In this document: positions 36,503 through 46,041 of the stretch, piece after piece
Layout: each line of letters opens with the position of its first letter
Numbering within the stretch: position 1 is the first letter of the stretch
NCBI RefSeq assembly: GCF_019924045.1
Contig: NZ_JAHXBN010000018.1
Coordinates: 248,001 to 312,000, forward strand
DNA: 64,000 bases
Origin: Dyadobacter fermentans
GTDB taxonomy: Bacteria; Bacteroidota; Bacteroidia; Cytophagales; Spirosomataceae
Direction of reading: 5' to 3'
Notes under the pieces: generated by a model
Told to the model about the DNA's origin: nothing
Database searches by the model: none
The model's input: the letters and a program-made list of their open reading frames with translations, nothing else
Position numbers and translations under genes: made by a program

Positions 36503-37804
36503 ATGAAAAATTTAACATTCTTAAAACGCGTCAGACAGTCGGCTATCGGGTTGGCTGCCGGCACAATGCTTACCATCTCGTGTACAGATCACGACGGCCC
36601 CCAGATCCCGGCCGAACAACCCGTATCCTCTGAAGTAGTCACATCCTGGCTTACCATGCAATTGAAAATCGCGCAGGTAATGCCCGCCCCACCACCGGTC
36701 ACGGCCCGCCGGTGGGCCTACGCGGGTGTGACATTGTGGGAATCGTTGCAGCCCGGCTTGCCTGGTTACCAATCGATCGCGCCGCAGCTCAACGGCCTGC
36801 CAGCCCTGCCGCAGCCTTCCGGTTCATTGCATTACTATTTCCCCGCCAGCGCCAATGCAGCCCTCGCCGCGATCAACCGCGTTATCCACCCGGGCATATC
36901 TGCCGCCACGCTGGCGCGTATCGATTCGCTGGAAGCGGCCAATCTGGCGAAGTACCAGGTGCACCAGCAGGCCGACGTGCTTGCCAATTCAATCGATTTC
37001 GGGAAGAAGATAGCCGCAGCCGTTTTCGAATGGTCCAAAACCGACGGCTACGATAACTCCGCACTGTATACGCCGCTCAGCGGGCCGTCGTACTGGAAGC
37101 CTACGCCCCCTGTATTCGCACCGGCCATTCTGTCCAATTGGGGCAAGGTGCGTACCATAGTGGCCAACAGTGATGCGGGGGCGGAACAAGGCGCCCCGAC
37201 GCCCTATTCGGAAGATCCGGCTTCGGCATATTACAGACAGGCAGAAGAGCTGTACAACATTTCGCAATCGCTCACGCAGGAGCAGCGGACGATTGCCACC
37301 TACTGGCCCGACAACTCGTGGCATAACATTCTGAGCCAGGTACTGGCCGCCGAAAAACCGGGGCTGGCTGTGGCCGCAAAAGCGTTCACTCAACTGGGCA
37401 TCGCGATGTCCGACGGGGCCATCAGCCTCTGCAAAGGCAAATACGTGTATCACGGCGTGCGCCCGGTCACATACATCCGCACGGTGATGAACCACCCCGA
37501 CTGGAACACGGTGATTGCCACGCCGCCACACCCGGAATATCCGTCGGGGCACTCGGTCATGTCGGCAGCGGCCGCGGAAATATTGACCCAAACTTTCGGC
37601 CAAAACTACCATTATACCGACAAACCTTACAACCTGCCCGCCTTCGCTCCGAGAACGTACAATTCCTTTGAAGAAGCGGCCGCCGAAGCTGCGGTTTCGA
37701 GGGTATATGCCGGCATTCACTTCCGCAAAACCTGCGAAGTGAGCTTGCTTCACGGGAAAATCGTGGGGCAGAATGTGATCGGCAAATTAAAGTTCAAACC
37801 GTAA
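36503..37804 (+). CDS. Vanadium-haloperoxidase/PAP2-superfamily lipoprotein
   Basis: Exported protein of 433 residues of the vanadium-dependent haloperoxidase-like branch of the PAP2 phosphatase superfamily. The ATG at 36503 (MKNLTFLKRVRQSAIGLAAG) yields a lipobox-like LTISC at about residues 24-28. The family core is seen in the C-terminal third: KYVYHGVRPVTYIRTVM (about 310, with the R-P of the first phosphate/vanadate motif), PPHPEYPSGHSVMSAAAAEI (about 340-360, P-S-G-H with the catalytic His) and AAVSRVYAGIHFRKTCEVSL (about 398-417; S-R-x-x-x-G-x-H-F). In this last motif the Asp often following HF-x-x is replaced by TC. Whether it is a phosphatase or a haloperoxidase cannot be decided from sequence alone. 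It may be surface exposed. Confidence 0.85.
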   Translation: MKNLTFLKRVRQSAIGLAAGTMLTISCTDHDGPQIPAEQPVSSEVVTSWLTMQLKIAQVMPAPPPVTARRWAYAGVTLWESLQPGLPGYQSIAPQLNGLPALPQPSGSLHYYFPASANAALAAINRVIHPGISAATLARIDSLEAANLAKYQVHQQADVLANSIDFGKKIAAAVFEWSKTDGYDNSALYTPLSGPSYWKPTPPVFAPAILSNWGKVRTIVANSDAGAEQGAPTPYSEDPASAYYRQAEELYNISQSLTQEQRTIATYWPDNSWHNILSQVLAAEKPGLAVAAKAFTQLGIAMSDGAISLCKGKYVYHGVRPVTYIRTVMNHPDWNTVIATPPHPEYPSGHSVMSAAAAEILTQTFGQNYHYTDKPYNLPAFAPRTYNSFEEAAAEAAVSRVYAGIHFRKTCEVSLLHGKIVGQNVIGKLKFKP

Positions 37805-37838
37805 AGTATATCGGGGTGCGCCTGATATCAATTCTGCC

Positions 37839-37913
37839 ATGAAAATTCTTAAATTAATGACAATTCTTCTCGCGCTTTTCCTCTCCTTTCTTCACTATCG
37901 GGGAGTCGTTTAG
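37839..37913 (+). CDS. Very small hydrophobic ORF (24 aa)
   Basis: ATG-started frame of 24 codons in the 142-bp gap before the methyltransferase gene. The product is one hydrophobic helix with two N-terminal Lys (MKILKLMTILLALFLSFLHY). It could be a remnant signal peptide from a lost exported protein, or a genuine small membrane peptide. No homologue is known to me, so the call is weak. Confidence 0.25.
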   Translation: MKILKLMTILLALFLSFLHYRGVV

Positions 37914-37946
37914 CCCAGTTTTAAAACAGTATCTATTTAATCTAAA

Positions 37947-38771
37947 ATGAAAAATAAAATGAATGCAAACAAAGCACTTTGGGAAAAGGGTGACTTCACC
38001 CGTCTGGCAGAGACAATGCGTGAAAGCGGCTCGGCACTCGTGGCAAAATTAGGAATCACAAAAGGCCAGGATGTTCTCGACCTGGGTTGCGGCGACGGCA
38101 CTACCGCCATACCTGCCGCCCGGCTGGGTGCCAATGTCCAGGGTGTGGATATCGCCCGAAACCTCGTCGAAGCCGGCAACGCCCGGGTAAAGGCCGAGGG
38201 TCTCACCAACATTACTTTCCGGGAAGGCGACGCCATTAACCTGGAAGGCATCGACGACCACTCGTTTGACGTGGTAGTGAGTATTTTCGGTGCCATGTTC
38301 GCCCCCCAGCCGTTTGACGTAGCGAAGGAAATGTTCCGCGTGACGCGCCCCGGCGGGAAGATCGTCATGGGTAACTGGATCCCCGGCGACCCAACGCTCG
38401 TGGCCCAGATCCTGAAAGTAAGCTCTGCCTACACACCCGCTCCACCCGAAGGCTTTGTGAGCCCGATGCTCTGGGGCGTGGAAAACAATGTGACCGAGCG
38501 CTTTGTGGCTGCCGGCGCTTCGAAGGAAAACATCTCTTTTGAGCGGGATACGTTCACATTCAGCACGCCAGTTCCTCCGGCCGCATTTCTTGAAACTTTC
38601 AGGAAATACTATGGCCCAACCATGAATGCTTTTGAAGCAGCGGAAAAGAACGGCAAGGAAGCCGACCTTCACCGTGAGTTGGAGGTTTTGTTCGAGAGCC
38701 AGAATCAGAGCACGGACAAAAATAAGACTTCCATTCCGGCCACCTTCCTTAAGGTAACGGTCCGCCGCTAG
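37947..38771 (+). CDS. Class I SAM-dependent methyltransferase
   Basis: Cytoplasmic methyltransferase of 274 residues with a Rossmann fold. Motif I is VLDLGCGDGTTAIPAARLGA (about residues 43-62), followed by the acidic end of strand 2 in VQGVDIARNLVEAGNARVKA. Motif II is FREGDAINLEGIDDHSFDVV and motif IV VVVSIFGAMFAPQPFDVAKE. The segment FRVTRPGGKIVMGNWIPGD (about 129-147) is the UbiE/COQ5-like post-motif III, typical of small-molecule methyltransferases of the Methyltransf_11/25 type. The C-terminal part (PPAAFLETFRKYYGPTMNAF) fits uncharacterised relatives. The substrate is unknown. A second ATG five codons in (MNANKALW) is an equally possible start. A terminator-like hairpin follows. Confidence 0.88.
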   Translation: MKNKMNANKALWEKGDFTRLAETMRESGSALVAKLGITKGQDVLDLGCGDGTTAIPAARLGANVQGVDIARNLVEAGNARVKAEGLTNITFREGDAINLEGIDDHSFDVVVSIFGAMFAPQPFDVAKEMFRVTRPGGKIVMGNWIPGDPTLVAQILKVSSAYTPAPPEGFVSPMLWGVENNVTERFVAAGASKENISFERDTFTFSTPVPPAAFLETFRKYYGPTMNAFEAAEKNGKEADLHRELEVLFESQNQSTDKNKTSIPATFLKVTVRR

Positions 38772-38782
38772 GATAACTTTCG

Positions 38783-38831
38783 AAGGGCCTGTTCTCATTT
38801 CGCGAAAACGATCTGACGGGCAGGCCTTTTT
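38783..38831 (+). terminator. Possible terminator after the methyltransferase gene
   Basis: Arms AAGGGCCTG (38783-38791) and CAGGCCTTT (38821-38829) pair with one G-U, around a 29-nt loop that contains its own small hairpin (TTTCGCGAAA). Five T follow. It ends 5 bp before the convergent nuoN stop codon. Confidence 0.5.
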
Positions 38832-38835
38832 ATGC

Positions 38836-40261
38836 CTATTTCAATTGCAGCCCCTGCACAACGCCGATCACGCTATCAGGATAAACACCCAGCCAGATCA
38901 GCACAAAAGTGAGGATGGAGAGGACAGCCATGCTGATCCCCAGAAAAACGGGATATTTGGCCGGTGGGTCCGGCAGCAGATCGCGGGTACCGGCAAACAA
39001 CGTCGTCACCACCCGGAGGTAATAATACAGCCCGACCACGCTGCTCAGCACCAGCACAACGGCCAGTAACCAGAATCCCTGCCCGATACCGGTTGTAAGC
39101 ACGTAGAATTTCCCCGTAAACCCCGCCGTGAGCGGAATACCCGCCAGCGAAAACATTGCTACGGCCAATATGCTCGCCAATGCGGGATGCTTCCAGAACA
39201 GGGCCTTGTAACGATCCAAATCTTCTGCATCGGATTCCGAATCGGACAAGATCGTAATGACGCCGAATGCGGCAAAAGTGGTGATGAAATAAGTAAGCAG
39301 ATAAAAGCTGACGGCCTGCGGCACCACGGCGCTGCCGGGAATAAAAGCTACCAACAAATACCCCAGGTGTGCGATGGAGGAATACGCGAGCAGCCGCTTG
39401 ATATTTTTCTGCCTCAATGCCAGCAGGTTACCTGCCACCATAGATGCAATGGCAATGGTAATCATGACCATCTGCAATGGTTCCGACCGGAAACCGTCAA
39501 TCGCGATGAAAAAACGCAGCATGGCCGCCACGACCCCGCCTTTGGACGCAGTGGCTATAAAAGTCGTAACCGGCACCGGCGCGCCCTGGTACACATCGGC
39601 CGTCCACATATGAAACGGCACCACCGCCAGTTTGAAACCCAGGCCTACGAGCATCAGGCCCAGCCCGGTAATCAGCAACGGCGGTACGTTATCGGCAGCC
39701 ACGACGCCGGCCATGCCCGCAAACGACATCGTACCGGTCTGCAAATACACCAGGGCCATTCCAAAAAGCAGGAAAGCCGACGAAAACGCCGCCAGGACAA
39801 GGTATTTGATCCCCGCTTCGATGCTGTGGTTCCGTGTGCGCAGGTAGGCAATGAGGGCGTACAGGCCAATCGTGAGAATTTCGAGGCCCAGAAATACGGA
39901 TACGAAATGCTCACTCTGCGCCAGTACGCATGCGCCCAGCGTACAGAGGAAAAGCAGCACGTAATATTCCTTCGGCCCCTCTTCTTTTTCCTGAAAATAG
40001 ATGTAGGAGAACACATTGACTACCAATCCTGAGAAGATGATGAGCCCGGTCATAAAAGCGCCGAAACTATCGATCATAAACAGCGACCCGACCTCGTAAG
40101 GAAGCATTCCGCGGATATTGAGCAAGGAAATGAATGCCACTACAAAAAGCAGCAGGCTCACCAGCTGGATGATCCGGTGGCTCAGCCGCGCCACGATCAG
40201 CAACATCACCAAAACCGATGCGCCAGCCAGCACCATGAGCGGCATCAGCGCGGAGAAATCG

Positions 40262-40272
<11 letters not shown>
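38836..40272 (-). CDS. nuoN: NADH-quinone oxidoreductase subunit N
   Basis: Antiporter-like membrane subunit of respiratory complex I, 478 residues, about 14 transmembrane helices, one of three proton-pumping modules. The ATG at 40270-40272 (MSNNDFSALMPLMVLAGASV) is preferred to a TTG/ATG seven codons upstream. Core features are the Glu in the helix-5 region (FLGLEILTIGLYALIAYLRT), the central Lys-bearing helices (TGLGLMLVGLGFKLAVVPFH, MWTADVYQGAPVPVTTFIAT) and LAYSSIAHLGYLLVAFIPG. It is the last gene of the nuo operon, and its start overlaps the nuoM stop by 11 nt. Its stop codon is 5 bp from the terminator-like hairpin of the convergent methyltransferase gene. Confidence 0.96.
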
Positions 40273-41769
<1,497 letters not shown>

Positions 41770-41773
<4 letters not shown>

Positions 41774-43659
41774 AGCATTATCTGAATACCCAGGATGAGA
41801 ATTGCACCAACCACCAGACCCATGATATACCACCGGAGCGAGCCGGATTGCGTTCTTGAAAGCAGCTTGTACATCTCGCCCGTCGCCCCAGCAATGCCCG
41901 TGTACAGCCTGTCGGTAACATCCGACTTATTGATTTTTGAAATGAAAATAAACGGCCTCACCAGCAAGCGGTCGTACAGGGCGTCAAAACCCCAGCCTGA
42001 AAACCAGAATCGGTGAAGGCTAGCCAGCGCCGCGTTCCTGCGAAGGCTTTCGATGCGTGCAGGTTGCTGGTAATAATAGTGGTATCCGAGCAATACACCA
42101 CCCAGCGTAGCGAGCGCCGCCAACAGTTGAAACAGCCACTCGGAAGGAATCTCCGCCCGCATTGCCGTCTCCGGCAACACCGGGTGCAGTAAATCCGAGA
42201 ATAGCGTAAAATGTCCGAAATTATGCGGCAATTCCATAAATCCGGCCAAAATAGAGAATACCGCGAGCACGACGAGCGGCAGGGTCATACGCCTGCCCGG
42301 CAGATGCCCCACCGGCGTGTGCGCTTCGCCCCAGAATGTCAGGATCATCATGCGCGTCGTGTAGGCGGCGGTGATCAACGCCCCTGAAAGTGCTACCATC
42401 CAGAGTATCGGGCTCCCGCCGCTGGCCGTCCAGGAATACCAGAGGATCTGGTCCTTACTGTAAAACCCGGCACTGATGAGCGGTACAGCAGCCAGGGACA
42501 GGGCACCCGCCAGAAATGTCCAGAAAACCACCGGCATTTTGTCCTTCAATCCACCCATTTTAAACATATTATGCTCGTGGTGAAGCGATTCGATAATGGC
42601 TCCCGCAGCGAGGAACAGCAATGCCTTAAAAAATGCATGGACCATAAAATGGAATATCGCAGCCGTCCAGGCGCCCACGCCCAGTGCGAGGAACATATAG
42701 CCGATCTGACTGATGGTCGAATAAGCGAGTACCCGTTTGATGTCGTACTGGGTAAGGGCGGTAAGTCCGGCGAGCAGCAGGGTCGCCGCCCCGATGACCG
42801 CAATTACCAAACGGGCGGTTTCCGAAAGGGCGAAGATCGCGTGCATACGTGCTACCAGGTACACTCCCGCGGTCACCATCGTGGCCGCGTGGATGAGCGC
42901 GCTCACGGGCGAAGGCCCCGCCATGGCGTCAGGGAGCCAGGTTTGCAGCGGTAGCTGGGCCGATTTGCCGAGTCCGCCGGCCAGCAGCAGCAGCGCGGTA
43001 ACCGTTACCGTGGTACTATTGGGTTGCCAGATTGTGTCGGCAATGGTCCCGATGTCGGAGATAACGAGGGTACCAGCCTGCTGGAAGATCATGAATAATC
43101 CAATGGCCATGGCTGCGTCGCCGATCCGGGTGACGGTAAATGCCTTACGGGCCGCATTGCCGTTGGAAGGCTGTTCGTACCAGAAGCCGATCAACAGGTA
43201 GCTGCAAAGCCCTACTCCTTCCCAGCCGAGGTACATCAGCAATAGGTTATCGGCCAGCACCAGTACCAGCATCGAAAACACAAACAGGTTCATACTGGCG
43301 AAAAAACGGGCGTAGTCCCGATCCGCCTCCATGAATGCCGTGGAATAGATGTGGATCAGCGCGCCGATAAAAGTGATGACAAATACAAAAACCAGCGAAA
43401 GGACATCGAGCGAGAGGGTAATCTTCGCGCTGAACGCATCCACCTCGAACCAGGTCCACAAAGTCTGTGTGTATACAGCGTTTGCCGGCAAACCGGCCAA
43501 AAATGCCCCCCCGACAACAAATGTTACCAGCGCGGAAAGGCATATGCTGCCCGCTCCGACAAGCGCCACCGATGAGCGCGAAAGCTGTTTCCCTGCCAAT
43601 GCGAGGATCAGAAATCCGCCGAGCGGAAGGGCGGGTATGAGCCACAGATACTTGTCCAT
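41770..43659 (-). CDS. nuoL: NADH-quinone oxidoreductase subunit L
   Basis: Distal antiporter-like subunit of complex I, 629 residues, including the long C-terminal lateral helix that braces the membrane arm. Typical motifs are TAFMEADRDYARFFASMNLF, DNLLLMYLGWEGVGLCSYLL with the essential Glu (about residue 145), LPLQTWLPDAMAGPSPVSAL, IHAATMVTAGVYLVARMHAI and DIKRVLAYSTISQIGYMFLA (central Lys). The C-terminal ~130 residues contain GFDALYDRLLVRPFIFISK and a final membrane anchor, as in other NuoL proteins. Length is normal. It lies 22 bp after nuoK and overlaps nuoM by 4 nt. Confidence 0.97.
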
Positions 43660-43681
43660 GAGCTTTCAGTTTGCGGGCTGC

Positions 43682-43993
43682 TCACCCATTCATTTCTTTC
43701 AGATTATCAATATCCAGCGATTTGTGCTGGTGATAGATTTGCAGGATCAGTGCCAGGCCGATGGATACCTCGGCAGCCGCCATGGCCAGAATGAACACAA
43801 ACATCACCTGACCGTCGGGCTGCCCCCACCGGGAACCTGCCGCCACAAATGCCAGCCCCGATGCATTGAGCATGATCTCGACCGACAGGAGCATGAAAAT
43901 GATATTCTTCCGGATGATCACCCCGACGATCCCTAACGCAAACAGCAGGCCCGCCAGCAATACCACCACTTCGGTTGAAACAGTTGTTTTCAT
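43682..43993 (-). CDS. nuoK: NADH-quinone oxidoreductase subunit K
   Basis: Small membrane subunit of complex I, 103 residues with three transmembrane helices. The second helix carries the conserved Glu of the proton path, [20 protein letters not shown] (about residues 26-45), and the third holds [20 protein letters not shown] with the second conserved Glu (about 72). Both key acids are present. The ATG overlaps the end of nuoJ by 4 nt, as in most nuo operons. Confidence 0.97.
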   Translation of the reverse strand: MKTTVSTEVVVLLAGLLFALGIVGVIIRKNIIFMLLSVEIMLNASGLAFVAAGSRWGQPDGQVMFVFILAMAAAEVSIGLALILQIYHQHKSLDIDNLKEMNG

Positions 43994-44550
43994 AGCACGG
44001 TTTCTTCGTGTTTCTCTTCTTCTTTTTCCTTTTCCTCCCGCAAAAACCGGTGCAATACCAGTTTTTTATGGCGGCCGATATGCGCAGCCCCTACCACCGC
44101 GGCCATAAGCAGCATCGCTGCCAGTTCAACGCCGATCAGGTACTCGCGGTACAATGCCACCGCCAGCTCACGCGGGCTTACCACAGCCGGGCTGTACGCA
44201 TCCTGCCCGGACGATAAAACGAGCGCCAGAAATTCGGCAAACAATACGGCAGCCAATACCGTGGGTCCCATCCACACTTTGGGTTTGAGCCATTTCCGTT
44301 CTTGCTCGGCCGTCTCCTTTCCCAGGTTCAGCAGCATCACCACGAAAATGAAAAGGACCATGATCGCCCCCGCGTAAATGATGATTTCCAGCAGTGCCGC
44401 GAACGACGCACCGAGCAGGTAAAAAAGCATCGCGTGTGCCAGCAGCGACACATTCAGGTAAAGGAGCGCGTGAACGGGGTTGTGCCGTGTAATGACCATC
44501 AGCGTGGCCACCAAAGCGACGGTGCCGGCGACATAGAAAGCGATTTCCAT
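43990..44550 (-). CDS. nuoJ: NADH-quinone oxidoreductase subunit J
   Basis: Membrane subunit of complex I, 186 residues, five transmembrane helices. The first half is typical ([40 protein letters not shown], containing the Y-A-G-A-I-M-V-L-F signature whose pi-bulge helix couples quinone reduction to pumping). The C-terminal 20 residues are an unusually acidic, lysine-rich tail ([12 protein letters not shown]), which probably lies in the cytoplasm and is not part of the conserved core. It starts 4 bp after the nuoI stop. Confidence 0.96.
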   Translation of the reverse strand: MEIAFYVAGTVALVATLMVITRHNPVHALLYLNVSLLAHAMLFYLLGASFAALLEIIIYAGAIMVLFIFVVMLLNLGKETAEQERKWLKPKVWMGPTVLAAVLFAEFLALVLSSGQDAYSPAVVSPRELAVALYREYLIGVELAAMLLMAAVVGAAHIGRHKKLVLHRFLREEKEKEEEKHEETVL

Positions 44551-44554
44551 AGTT

Positions 44555-45070
44555 TTACGGGATCAAACTGCGTATATCCACGGGCGGCTCTTCGTTCGCG
44601 CCTTCCCCTTTGCCTTTCACACCAGCGGCGAGGCCAGCCACTTTGTAATAGTTGTAACCCGGGTATTTACCCTGGCTGTCGATCAGCAGGTCCTCTTTTT
44701 CGTACACCAGGTTCTGCCGGTTGTATTCACCCATTTCAAAATCGGGCGTGAGCTGGATCGCGTACGTGGGGCAAGCTTCTTCGCAGTAGCCACAGAAAAT
44801 GCATCTCGAAAAATTGATCCTGAAAAATGCGGGGTACCGCCTGCCCTGCTCGTCCTCGGTAGCCTGCAACGAAATGCAGTCGACCGGGCAGGCCGCGGCA
44901 CAGAGGTAGCAGCCTACGCAGCGCTCGCCGCCGTCGGGATCACGCGTGAGCACGATGCGCCCCCGCCAGCGCGGGTGCAGCACCACTTTTTCTTCCGGGT
45001 ATTGGATAGTCTCGCGTTTCCTGAACATATGCAGAAAAATGAGACCGATCGATCTGAGTAAGCTGATCAT
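44555..45070 (-). CDS. nuoI: NADH-quinone oxidoreductase subunit I
   Basis: Hydrophilic iron-sulphur subunit of complex I, 171 residues, carrying clusters N6a and N6b next to the quinone site. The ATG at 45068-45070 is used ([20 protein letters not shown]), because the longer open frame overlaps nuoH and has no family features. Two ferredoxin motifs are complete: [16 protein letters not shown] (about residues 52-67) and [16 protein letters not shown] (about 91-106). The C-terminal [20 protein letters not shown] is the normal family end, followed by a variable Gly/Glu-rich tail. It starts 17 bp after nuoH. Confidence 0.97.
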   Translation of the reverse strand: MISLLRSIGLIFLHMFRKRETIQYPEEKVVLHPRWRGRIVLTRDPDGGERCVGCYLCAAACPVDCISLQATEDEQGRRYPAFFRINFSRCIFCGYCEEACPTYAIQLTPDFEMGEYNRQNLVYEKEDLLIDSQGKYPGYNYYKVAGLAAGVKGKGEGANEEPPVDIRSLIP

Positions 45071-45087
45071 GACGCATTGGGTTATGG

Positions 45088-46041
45088 TTAGTTTTTCAGC
45101 AAGGTGATTCCGCCGGTGATGAGCAGATTGAGCAAGGCAATGGGGAGGATGATTTTCCAGCCGTATTCCATCAGTTGATCGTACCGGGGACGAGGAAGCG
45201 AAGCGCGCAGCAGGATAAAGAAAATGATAAAAACAAACGTTTTGAGGGTAAACCACACGACCGGCGGCAAAACCGGCCCGAGCCATCCTCCAAAAAAAAT
45301 GGTGACTACCATCGCGGAAATCAGGATGATACCCAGGTATTCCCCGATGAAAAACATGCCAAACTTCATACCCGAGTACTCCGAGTGGAAGCCCGCCACT
45401 AGCTCACTTTCCGCTTCGGGAATATCAAACGGCAGCCTGTGCGTTTCGGCTATTCCGGCTGTCAGAAAAAGCACAAATGCGACCGGCTGCGTTACCACAA
45501 ACCAGAAGTCCTTCTGCGCCATCACAATGTCTGTCAGCCGGAATGAACCCGAAAGCATCACCACACCCATCAGAGAAAGTCCCATGAAAACCTCATAGCT
45601 GATCATTTGCGAGGCCCCGCGCAAGGCGCCCAGCAGCGAGTATTTGTTATTGGAAGCCCAGCCGCCAAGCACAATGCTGTACACGCCGAGCGACGACATC
45701 GCAAGGAAGAACAACAATCCGATGTCCAGATCGGCCACCAGGATGTCCGGTGCAAATGGTACCACTACAAAACTCAGTAGCACGGCCGCCGCTACAATAG
45801 CCGGGGCAAAGACGAAAACAGCCTTTTCGGCAAACGGCGGAATCCAGTCTTCCTTGAAAAACAGCTTGATCGTATCGGCCACGACGATAAACAAACCGAA
45901 TGGGCCTGCCCGGTTGGGACCATAACGGTCCTGCCATAGCGCCAGCATCCGGCGCTCCAACCAGATCAGCCAGGCTGCGATCGTCGTCAGCGTGAACAGG
46001 ATGATGACGATCATCAGAGTATATTTCAGGATCTCGTTCAT
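45088..46041 (-). CDS. nuoH: NADH-quinone oxidoreductase subunit H
   Basis: Membrane subunit of complex I that forms the quinone chamber with NuoB and NuoCD, 317 residues, about eight transmembrane helices. The ATG at 46039-46041 ([20 protein letters not shown]) is embedded in the nuoG stop (ATGA). Seen: [20 protein letters not shown] (about 26-45), [20 protein letters not shown] (about 53-72) and [41 protein letters not shown] (about 205-224) is the acidic loop needed for coupling, and [19 protein letters not shown] closes the protein. All key acidic residues of the loop are present. Confidence 0.97.
   Translation of the reverse strand: MNEILKYTLMIVIILFTLTTIAAWLIWLERRMLALWQDRYGPNRAGPFGLFIVVADTIKLFFKEDWIPPFAEKAVFVFAPAIVAAAVLLSFVVVPFAPDILVADLDIGLLFFLAMSSLGVYSIVLGGWASNNKYSLLGALRGASQMISYEVFMGLSLMGVVMLSGSFRLTDIVMAQKDFWFVVTQPVAFVLFLTAGIAETHRLPFDIPEAESELVAGFHSEYSGMKFGMFFIGEYLGIILISAMVVTIFFGGWLGPVLPPVVWFTLKTFVFIIFFILLRASLPRPRYDQLMEYGWKIILPIALLNLLITGGITLLKN

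Noticed and set aside
38783..38831. A small RNA between the methyltransferase and nuoN genes
   Set aside because: Only a single stem followed by T-run is present; a terminator explains it.
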